Part shown: positions 26,035 to 33,073 of the stretch, one piece after another
Layout: each line of letters begins with the position of its first letter
Numbering within the stretch: the first letter of the stretch is position 1
Source of the DNA: Chloroflexota bacterium
GTDB taxonomy: Bacteria; Chloroflexota; Anaerolineae; Anaerolineales; Villigracilaceae
Reading direction: 5' to 3'
NCBI GenBank assembly: GCA_016208355.1
Contig: JACQYE010000089.1
Location: 1 to 33,073, forward strand
DNA: 33,073 bases
Made by a program: the position numbers and the translations under genes
Notes under the pieces: model-generated
What the model saw: the letters and a program-made list of their open reading frames with translations, nothing else
Databases searched by the model: none
What the model was told of the DNA's origin: nothing

Positions 26035-26235
26035 ACCCCCTCCTTTTGGCGAGGGCGTTCGGCGGGTGGGTTTTCTTTACTGCTCCTTGATAAACATCTG
26101 GACTGAAGCAGCCAAAAAACAGGAGGATAACGATGCTTGGTGTTCAAAGGTTTACACCACACTCTGTATTTTACAGGGGAAATGGGATTAGCGGGGAGAG
26201 GGAGAAAAGGATGATGGGGACGAAAATCGGAATGC

Positions 26236-26290
26236 GAAAGGCGCGAAATTCGCGAATGGTCGTTCTGGATTCGCGTCCTCCGCGCCTTTT
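26236..26290. repeat. Imperfect inverted repeat (intergenic)
   Basis: AAAGGCGCG-aaa-TTCGCGAAT ... ATTCGCG-tcctc-CGCGCCTTT. Confidence 0.55.
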
Positions 26291-26332
26291 CTACTTTCGG
26301 TTCTTCCCGTAAAAACAAAAGAGCCATACTTT

Positions 26333-26779
26333 CTACGTCTTGCTCTGTCCCGTCCCTTTGAACAATTGCTTGATCTCATTTTCGCGTTCGGCCAAACTGC
26401 CCAGCACACCGTTGACGAAACGCGGAGCGCTGTCGGAGCCGAACTGCTTGGCAAGTTCCACTGCCTCGTTGATGGCCACTTTGAGTGGCGTTGCCCCGGA
26501 AATGGCAAACTCCCAGACAGAAATACGCAGGATGTTTCGGTCAATCGCCGCAATCTGGTCGAAAGGCCATTCGGGCGCGTAGCGGGCGATGACTTCGTCC
26601 AGGTGGGCGCGCAGAGGGAACACGCCAAAAACAATCTGGCGGACAAATTCCGCCAGGTCGTTTGCAAGCGGATCCTCCTCCAGACGCTCCGTCAGGGCCT
26701 GCGCCGGGGGGTGATCAGCCATATCCACTTCGTAAAGAACCTGCAGGGCAATCCCTCGCGCCCTGGTGCGAGCCTTCAT
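26333..26779 (-). CDS. nusB: Transcription antitermination factor NusB
   Basis: RTRARGIALQVLYEVD, IAAIDRNILRISVWEF, PLKVAINEAVELAKQFGSDSAPRFVNGVLGSLA. Confidence 0.95.
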   Translation of the reverse strand: MKARTRARGIALQVLYEVDMADHPPAQALTERLEEDPLANDLAEFVRQIVFGVFPLRAHLDEVIARYAPEWPFDQIAAIDRNILRISVWEFAISGATPLKVAINEAVELAKQFGSDSAPRFVNGVLGSLAERENEIKQLFKGTGQSKT

Positions 26780-26782
26780 AAA

Positions 26783-27130
26783 CTATGCCTCGGCCTTGTG
26801 GTAAATATCCTCGATGTGAACGTTGACGTGGCCCGCATCCAGGCCAGTCATCTCGGTGATGGCGCGCGCCACCGTCAACTGCACCTTGCGGCTGACTTCG
26901 CGGATGTTGACTTCGCTTTCCAGGATCAGGAAAAGGTCAACGAAGACGTTGCTGTCTTCGATGATCATCCGGACCCCGTCATTGCCGCGGCCAAGCAGGC
27001 TGTTCAGTCCACCCTTGACGGGCGCCATCGAGTGGACGCCTTCCACTTCCAGCGCAGCCATGCGTGCGATGGTAAGGAACACATCAGGAGTCAGGGTGGT
27101 CTTGCCAGCAGAATGATACTCGCTCGTCAT
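26783..27130 (-). CDS. Asp23/Gls24 family protein
   Basis: LTIARMAALEVEGVHSMAPVKGG ... VQLTVARAITEMTGLDAGHVNVHIEDIY. Confidence 0.9.
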   Translation of the reverse strand: MTSEYHSAGKTTLTPDVFLTIARMAALEVEGVHSMAPVKGGLNSLLGRGNDGVRMIIEDSNVFVDLFLILESEVNIREVSRKVQLTVARAITEMTGLDAGHVNVHIEDIYHKAEA

Positions 27131-27346
27131 GCTACCTCCTCAAAGGATTACGAAATTATAACACCTTGCAAGGGATGCAAGCCCTGCTATGTACAGCAAT
27201 AACACTTACTTCAGGGTTTCGTCACTGAGGCGAGGTAGTATCCCTGCAACCGGAGGCATTCTTGGAGCCTACTTCGGAGCCTGGTTTGTCGTATACTGAT
27301 TGGATAAAGGCGATACTGACAAGGATGTTGTTATGAAAAAATTCAT

Positions 27347-27817
27347 CTACGTATCCGAATACAGGAACATCCAGGAACCTTCCGAAAAGAAAAGGCTGTG
27401 GAAGACGGTGAAAAACTGCCAGAAACTGACCGCGGCGGAGACGCCAATCGCCGCCGCCAGCCCGACCGTCAGCCAGCCGCCGCGCCGGACGCCGCGCACG
27501 TATCCGCTCCACCAGCCGCCGAAGCGCGCCCAAAGTCCCACGGCGAGGAGAAAGGCCCAGATGCCGTACCCGATCCACAGCGCGGGACGCACGACATTCT
27601 TGACATCCAACATGTGGCTCAATTCGCGCCCGTTGTAAAGCGGAGAGCCATCCGGGAAGGTCTGGTCGCCGAGGAAGGAAATGTCGGCAGTATTGAGCAG
27701 GTAGTCCAGCGCCAGCGGGGCGTAGTGGAGACGGTCTGCCTGTGAAAAGCCGTAATTATCGGGCGGGAAACCGGGCAGCCGGTATTCCACTTGCAGGAAG
27801 GAGTGCGTCAACATCAA
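27347..27817 (-). pseudogene. DUF1461/TIGR01906-like integral membrane protein, truncated at both ends
   Basis: FLQVEYRLPGFPPDNYGFSQADRLHYAPLALDYLLN ... FPDGSPLYNGRELSHMLDVKNVV ... SEGSWMFLYSDT then TAG; the frame upstream hits TAG inside a palindrome. Confidence 0.65.
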
Positions 27818-27853
27818 CCGCAGGCCGAGGAAGGTCAGCGCGGCGGGGACCGT

Positions 27854-27878
27854 CCCCCTTCCCTATAAGGGAAGGGGG
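27854..27878. repeat. Perfect G/C-rich palindromic element
   Basis: CCCCCTTCCCT-ata-AGGGAAGGGGG (11-bp arms). Confidence 0.85.
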
Positions 27879-27893
27879 TGTAGGGGGATAGGT

Positions 27894-29444
27894 CTATTGT
27901 ATTATCTCCGTGCCATTGTCGAGCAGGAAGTTGAGGATGAGGTTGTTCGTCAGCCACTCGATGGGACTGCGGTCATCGGTGAAGACCACCGTCTGGGATG
28001 GAGCGGGGGCGAGGTTCGCCCAGGCCAGGTACATGGATTCCGTCAGCAAGGGATGGACATCGCCGCGCGCCTGCAATCGCACCAGGTTGTCGAACAAATC
28101 CTCCGCCGAAGTCGGCTGGAGGGTGGCGTACAGGATGGAGTTGAACGTGCCGGGGATGTCCATCACGTAAATGGACGGGAAGAGCGTCCCGATGGTGGTG
28201 GCCAGCCCATCAATCAGCCGCCGGTCGCCGGGGGCGCGGCCGACGTTGATCGCCAGCACGCCATCGGGATTAAGATGGTCGGCGGCGATCTGGAAGAACT
28301 CCTGCGTGGTCAGGTGCGGCGGGATGTAGGGCGGGCGGTAGGCATCCACGACGACCAGGTCGTAGGTCTCCGGGCTTTGCTCCAGCCCCCAGCGACCATC
28401 CTGAACGTAGACATTCAGATTGGGCAGGTTCATGGCGAAGTAATCCCGCCCAACCTGCACGATCTTCGGGTCAATCTCCCAGCCGTCAATGACAACATTC
28501 GGGAAGACCGCCGCTGCCTGGCGCGCCGTCGTCCCGGCAGCCAGCCCGACGATGGCGATGCGGGTCACGGAAGCCGGTTCCCGGTCCGCGTAGAAGAACG
28601 GGCCGGCCAGGAACTGCTGCCAGGGGCCGCCGTAGTTCAGCGTATCCGGGTTGTACTCCGAATGGACGCCCTGGCCTTCGTTCAGGCGCAGGTAACGCGT
28701 CCCGTCATCCAGTTCCAGCACCTGGATGTAATTGTAGGCCGACTCGGTCTCGTAGATCTGTCCCTGCGACTGTTTGACGATTCCCGTCCCGAAGACGGCC
28801 AGCAATGCAAGGATGACCACCATCAGCAGGTAGGGCAGCATGGCCTTCCGCCCGGCGCTGGACCCGAGGCCTGCCAGCGCCACACACAGCAGCGCCACGC
28901 TGAAAACGAGAAAGGTGCGCGTGGTGCCAATGGTCGGGATCAGGACGAGGGTCGGGAGGAACGACCCGATGAACGAGCCGATGGTCGAGACGCCGTAGAT
29001 CGTCCCGGCCACGTTCCCGGCGTGGGCGGTGTCGTCCATGCAGATGCGGATGGCAAAAGGCGAGATCATGCCGAGCAGCGTCACCGGGACGGTGAACAGC
29101 ACCAGCACCCCGACGACCGCCCCGGCCAGCACACCCACCTGGAGGGTGTCGAAGGCGTCTGCCGCGGCGCGCAAAACCGGGTTCGCCACGAACGGGACGA
29201 CGCCCAGGGTAAACGCGCCCCAGGCCAGGATGGCGTACATGGTCCTGGGGTATGGGGACTTATCGGCCCATTTGCCGCCGATGAAGTACCCGGCGGTCAG
29301 GTAAATGAGGATCAGCCCGATGATGACTGCCCAGACGATGTTGCTCGTCCCGAAGACGTTGCCGAGCAGGCGCGAAGCCCCAAACTCGGCGGCCAGGGAG
29401 GTCATCCCGGAGACAAAGACAGTGAAGTAGATGTATTTACGCAT
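27894..29444 (-). CDS. Membrane protein fused to spermidine synthase-like methyltransferase domain
   Basis: N-terminal multi-TM MFS/spermidine-synthase-type (SRLLGNVFGTSNIVWAVIIGLILIYLTAGYFIGG); C-terminal IAIVGLAAGTTARQAAAVFPNVVIDGWEIDPKIV...DLVVVDAYRPPYIPPHLTTQEFF. Confidence 0.88.
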   Translation of the reverse strand: MRKYIYFTVFVSGMTSLAAEFGASRLLGNVFGTSNIVWAVIIGLILIYLTAGYFIGGKWADKSPYPRTMYAILAWGAFTLGVVPFVANPVLRAAADAFDTLQVGVLAGAVVGVLVLFTVPVTLLGMISPFAIRICMDDTAHAGNVAGTIYGVSTIGSFIGSFLPTLVLIPTIGTTRTFLVFSVALLCVALAGLGSSAGRKAMLPYLLMVVILALLAVFGTGIVKQSQGQIYETESAYNYIQVLELDDGTRYLRLNEGQGVHSEYNPDTLNYGGPWQQFLAGPFFYADREPASVTRIAIVGLAAGTTARQAAAVFPNVVIDGWEIDPKIVQVGRDYFAMNLPNLNVYVQDGRWGLEQSPETYDLVVVDAYRPPYIPPHLTTQEFFQIAADHLNPDGVLAINVGRAPGDRRLIDGLATTIGTLFPSIYVMDIPGTFNSILYATLQPTSAEDLFDNLVRLQARGDVHPLLTESMYLAWANLAPAPSQTVVFTDDRSPIEWLTNNLILNFLLDNGTEIIQ

Positions 29445-29562
29445 GGTGGGCTGATTATACCGTCAACCAATTCTCCTTGACGATTCCCTTTTTGTCGTCT
29501 ACAATTCCGCCCGCTTCCGGCACAGCCGGAGGAAATCTACTGTAGAGCGAAGGTAATCCCAA

Positions 29563-29613
29563 ATTGTAGTGACGACTTCAGTCGTCCAGAACGGCTAAAG
29601 CCGATACTACAAT
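29563..29613. repeat. 51-nt element predicted to fold as a three-way junction
   Basis: Outer IR ATTGTAGT/ACTACAAT enclosing GACGACT-tc-AGTCGTC and CGGCT-aa-AGCCG. Confidence 0.85.
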
Positions 29614-29643
29614 CGGGGTGAGAGGCGCTCGAGGAAGGAAAGC

Positions 29644-30312
29644 ATGGAGAAAGTCGTTATCAAAGCCACCAAGCGCAGCGTCACCGGGAAACAGGTGCGC
29701 GCCCTGCGCCGCGCTGGCGAACTGCCCGGCATCCTCTACGGGTTTAACATGGAGCCGGTCAACATCTCGATGGACGCACATGACGCGACCCTGGTGCTCA
29801 ACCGCACCACGGCTTCCAGCCTGATCAACATCGAACTGGACGGCAAGGAATACCCGACCCTGGTGCGCGAAAAGCAGCGCAACCCGATCAAGAACGTGTT
29901 CGTCCACATTGACTTCCAGTCCGTGTCGCTGACCGAGAAGATCCGCGCCAAGGTCGCGGTTCAATTGACCGGTCTCTCCCCCGCGGTCAAAGATTTCAAC
30001 GCCGTGCTGGTGACCGGTTTCAACGAACTGGAAGTGGAAGGCTTCCCGCAGGACCTGCCCCAGCGCATCGTGGTGGACATCTCCGGGATGCTCAAGATCG
30101 GCGACGGCATTTACGTCCGCGATATCGTCGTCTCCGACAAAGTCAAGGTGCTGGATGATGTGAATGAGATGCTCGTCCTGGCAACCGCGCCCAAGGCTGA
30201 GGTCGTGGAAGAGGTAGTTCCCGAGGTCGAGGCAGTCGAAGAAGGCGCCGAACCGGAAGTCATCGAGAAGGGCAAGAAGGAAGAAGAACTTGCCGAAGAA
30301 GAGAAGAAGTAA
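29644..30312 (+). CDS. rplY: 50S ribosomal protein L25/CTC
   Basis: SVTGKQVRALRRAGELPGILYG, VREKQRNPIKNVFVHIDFQSVSLTEKIRAKVAVQL, acidic C-terminus. Confidence 0.95.
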   Translation: MEKVVIKATKRSVTGKQVRALRRAGELPGILYGFNMEPVNISMDAHDATLVLNRTTASSLINIELDGKEYPTLVREKQRNPIKNVFVHIDFQSVSLTEKIRAKVAVQLTGLSPAVKDFNAVLVTGFNELEVEGFPQDLPQRIVVDISGMLKIGDGIYVRDIVVSDKVKVLDDVNEMLVLATAPKAEVVEEVVPEVEAVEEGAEPEVIEKGKKEEELAEEEKK

Positions 30313-30329
30313 CTCTCTCATCGAAATCA

Positions 30330-30362
30330 AAATCCCCGGAGTTTCTGAAACTCCGGGGATTT
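30330..30362. terminator. Bidirectional terminator between rplY and the Nudix gene
   Basis: Perfect 15-bp IR AAATCCCCGGAGTTT-ctg-AAACTCCGGGGATTT. Confidence 0.88.
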
Positions 30363-30368
30363 GCTTTT

Positions 30369-30980
30369 CTATATTTCCAGCACCGACAAAAAATTCAACA
30401 TCATCCTCGCGCTGGCCCCCCACAATATTTCCCCATTGTATTCGTGATACCTGACCACCGGGAAGGGACGCGATGCGCCGTCAGGAGTGAACGGAAGTTC
30501 GTCCCGGTTGCGCCGGTCAGCCAGCCAGAGGAGCGGGATGGTAAAGACGCGCGCCACCTCGTCCGGCGCGGGATGCAGCAGGTAGGGCCAGGGCATCACC
30601 CCGATCACAGGCGCCACCCGGTAGCGGGTGATGGTAGCCACGTCGTTCAGGCGTCCCAGCAGGCGCACGTCAGTGGGATTCAGTCCGATCTCCTCTTCGG
30701 CTTCGCGCAAGGCAGTCGCTTCGGGGGTTGATTCGTCCACGTCGCACGCGCCGCCGGGAAAGGAGACCTGTCCTTTGTGATGTTCCACCGCCTCGGTGCG
30801 GCGGGTGAAGACCAGATGCCATTCGTCCTTGAACCAGGCAAGCGGGATCAGCACCGCGGCGCATGTGAGCGTGACATCGGCGTACATCTCAGCGTGACCG
30901 TCGGTGGAGGCGATGACGCCGGGCTGGTAGCCGCGCTGGAGGCGCGCTGAAATTTCGGCTTCTGTCAGATGTGAGGTCAC
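30369..30980 (-). CDS. Nudix hydrolase (CoA pyrophosphatase-like)
   Basis: Nudix box GGACDVDESTPEATALREAEEEIGL; GTG start at 30980 proposed, because earlier starts lie within the upstream gene. Confidence 0.9.
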   Translation of the reverse strand: MTSHLTEAEISARLQRGYQPGVIASTDGHAEMYADVTLTCAAVLIPLAWFKDEWHLVFTRRTEAVEHHKGQVSFPGGACDVDESTPEATALREAEEEIGLNPTDVRLLGRLNDVATITRYRVAPVIGVMPWPYLLHPAPDEVARVFTIPLLWLADRRNRDELPFTPDGASRPFPVVRYHEYNGEILWGASARMMLNFLSVLEI

Positions 30981-30988
30981 AGATTGTG

Positions 30989-31534
30989 TTATTCGGCCCG
31001 CACCGCGCCCCCGCAGAAGGGACATTCCGCCGTCGCCTCGTCCACCCATTCGACTTCGTCGGAGCGGATCGGGCCGCCGCAGCCGGGGCAGGAGGTGGGC
31101 AAAAGCCGGGGTTTGGCGGGACCGGCAACCGGTCCGGCCGCGAACGAGGCGGGGATGACACCTTTGAGAAGCGATTCGATCTCCGCCGCTTCCGCGGTCA
31201 GGCCGCGCTGGGTCAGTTCGGCAATGGCGCGCTGACCGGCGTTCTGCAGGTTCTGGTAGTTGCCCCGTCCGGCGATGATGGTCAGTCCCTGTTTGAGATT
31301 GGCCATGCCCACCGGGACTTGCCCGGCCAGGATGCGGCAGCGGCCGGCTTGCAGGAGCAACTGGGCGTCACGCGGGTTCCCGCGCATCTGCGCGCCGCGC
31401 GCCAGTTGCTCGTATGCCTCGGCAGCCGCGGCATAATTTCCAGCCGCCATCAATTCGTTGGCGCGCCGCAGGAGCGGGGGCACATCGGCCATCATGGCGC
31501 GGCGCATGGGACGGACAAACGGTCTTCGGAACAT
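30989..31534 (-). CDS. Helical repeat (TPR-like) protein with C-terminal zinc ribbon
   Basis: LLRRANELMAAGNYAAAAEAYEQLARGA; CPGCGGPIRSDEVEWVDEATAECPFCGG (two CxxC pairs). Confidence 0.75.
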   Translation of the reverse strand: MFRRPFVRPMRRAMMADVPPLLRRANELMAAGNYAAAAEAYEQLARGAQMRGNPRDAQLLLQAGRCRILAGQVPVGMANLKQGLTIIAGRGNYQNLQNAGQRAIAELTQRGLTAEAAEIESLLKGVIPASFAAGPVAGPAKPRLLPTSCPGCGGPIRSDEVEWVDEATAECPFCGGAVRAE

Positions 31535-31550
31535 AAATCTCTCCTTTGGT

Positions 31551-32438
31551 TTATGGCGCGACGGTATACTCGATCAATTCGACCACGCTTTCCACCGGCG
31601 CGGCCGACTCTTGCCCGGGCAAGATTTCCAAACTGGCCGAGTCGACCTGGGAGCGCACCAAACCGATGAACGGGGCGTACCACTGGGTGGTCGTGACAGT
31701 CAGCGGGGCGCTGGTGGCCAGAGTTGGATATACCAGCGTGGTTGCCATCCTGAATGTGAAAGTTACCTTCAACGCCTGGGAAAAAGTACCTGCCGGGACG
31801 GTCACTGATTCGTATTCGCCCTGCGTCTCGAAGGTCAAGTCAATCGGCGAGGAACTGTTGATGCACATGGTTACGTTTTCCACTACATTGGTAAAACACA
31901 AGGATTCCTCAGTGAGATACTCAGCATCCCAATCCAGGTGCCAGTTACTCGCCGCCAACTCAGCATAGGCAGGGGCATAGATGCCGGATTGGTAAAATGT
32001 ATTCAACACCCCATCCATATAATCACCCATCTGCAGGCTGATGAAGAACAACGGGAAATCCTCGATTCCTCCGCCCCCCAGGCAGGTGACCCAGTCGCCG
32101 TCAATGGTGCCTGTTTCCAGGTCTTCCATCTCGATGACTGCATTGATGCCAACCTCCTCGTTCCACTCTGTCACTCGCAGGATTTGTTCTGACGAACCCA
32201 GCTGGCTGGTGGATCGGTATTTCCACTGGTTGCCCACATTCAGCGACATCAGCGGGTTGTCACATGGGCCGGAGGGGACAGGCGTGGCGGTAGGGGTCAG
32301 GGTTGGCGTAGGCTGGACGGGCGTGAGCGTGGCAGTGGGCATCGGGGTCTCGATCGGTATTTGCAGGTCCGGCACCTCGCAGGAGACAATCAACAGGCAG
32401 GCAAGGACCAGGGTACTGAATTTCAAGAAGCGATTCAT
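31551..32438 (-). CDS. Uncharacterised lipoprotein with Thr/Pro linker
   Basis: LACLLIVSC lipobox, PTPTLTPTATPVPSG linker; VTVPAGTF...WYAPFIGLVRS shared with downstream paralogue. Confidence 0.75.
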   Translation of the reverse strand: MNRFLKFSTLVLACLLIVSCEVPDLQIPIETPMPTATLTPVQPTPTLTPTATPVPSGPCDNPLMSLNVGNQWKYRSTSQLGSSEQILRVTEWNEEVGINAVIEMEDLETGTIDGDWVTCLGGGGIEDFPLFFISLQMGDYMDGVLNTFYQSGIYAPAYAELAASNWHLDWDAEYLTEESLCFTNVVENVTMCINSSSPIDLTFETQGEYESVTVPAGTFSQALKVTFTFRMATTLVYPTLATSAPLTVTTTQWYAPFIGLVRSQVDSASLEILPGQESAAPVESVVELIEYTVAP

Positions 32439-32513
32439 TACTCGACTCCTCTCGCTGCGCAGCCGGACCCGAGTCCTGCCGCGCTAGATGGACGGTCATC
32501 AACCCCGCAGCCG

Positions 32514-33073
32514 TTAATGCGTCTCGAACAGTTCCACCGAACCGGTGATCTCCATCGGGAAAGTAATGCCGAAGGTGGTCAAGGTGGCGGAAACGATCTC
32601 GGTCTTGAGCAGGCCGATATAAGGAGCAAACCAGTGGGCAGTCTCGATGGTGATGATGCCTTGACCGGTCAGGCCTTCCGCGGAAATGGTGGCCTCCACC
32701 TGGGTGGTGCGGGTGACCTTGTAGGCATTCTCGAAGGTTCCCGCCGGGACGGTGACGGTCTCCTGCCCGGCATTCTGCCAGGTCATCGTAATCGGTGAAT
32801 CCGTCAACGTGACGGTCGTCTCCTCGCCTTCAGCATAGAGAGTGACTGCGCCGGCGGCAACGTACTCACCCTCCCATTGCATGTTCCAGTCAGAAGCCGA
32901 CAGATCAGCCTCGGAAGGAACGAAAATGCCGGAAACATAGACAATCTCAATGTCTCCCCCCAGGTAGTCGCCAAACAGGGAACCGAGCGTCATCAGCGGG
33001 AAGTTGGTGATGGCGCCCTCCTGGCAGTCCACGGTCGTCTGGGTGGTGGCGCCGGTGGCCAGGTCCACCGCGT
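32514..33073 (-). CDS. Paralogue of the 31551..32438 lipoprotein, truncated by window end
   Basis: TVTVPAGTFENAYKVT...HWFAPYIGLLKTEI aligns with the neighbouring protein; frame open to the window edge. Confidence 0.75.
   Translation of the reverse strand, partial: AVDLATGATTQTTVDCQEGAITNFPLMTLGSLFGDYLGGDIEIVYVSGIFVPSEADLSASDWNMQWEGEYVAAGAVTLYAEGEETTVTLTDSPITMTWQNAGQETVTVPAGTFENAYKVTRTTQVEATISAEGLTGQGIITIETAHWFAPYIGLLKTEIVSATLTTFGITFPMEITGSVELFETH

Noticed and set aside
26188-26667. 159-aa minus-strand ORF overlapping nusB
   Set aside because: Alternative frame of the clear NusB coding sequence.
27897-29480. 527-aa plus-strand ORF opposite the spermidine synthase-like gene
   Set aside because: Antisense shadow, strongly biased composition, no domain.

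Overview
GC-rich bacterial chromosomal window. Its gene content and low-complexity Thr/Pro lipoprotein linkers look like a Chloroflexota/Anaerolineae-type genome (inference, not tested). It carries mostly housekeeping and envelope genes: SPFH C-terminus, RimI-like GNAT, RNase D, MBL/beta-CASP RNase, tRNA-Ser(CGA), a glutaminase/nitrilase-type ORF plus NAD+ synthetase, MFS transporter, SWIM protein, L,D-transpeptidase, DNA methyltransferase, OmpR-like regulator, L9, RodZ-like protein, RimO, an HEWIH metalloprotease-like protein, a DsbA-cyclophilin lipoprotein, PrsW-like protein, DedA, a large GH-like/penicillin acylase fusion, NusB, Asp23, a spermidine-synthase-like membrane protein, L25, Nudix, zinc ribbon and paralogous lipoproteins. 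The observations most worth a second look are: (1) an AT-rich, membrane-anchored protein with a CHAT/caspase-like His...Cys signature (20075..21013); (2) a lipoprotein fusing a CPGC DsbA-like domain to a cyclophilin, overlapping a HExxH protein and followed by PrsW and DedA; (3) a run of broken or rearranged genes (RNase D 5' duplication, NadE internal deletion, MTase in-frame TGA, RimO lacking most of its N-terminal domain, GH-acylase fusion, truncated DUF1461), which is either real genome erosion or misassembly; (4) a recurrent TATAAT-N6-ATG arrangement suggesting leaderless transcripts; (5) palindromic elements, including a 51-nt predicted three-way junction upstream of rplY. No CRISPR array, transposase or rRNA was seen.
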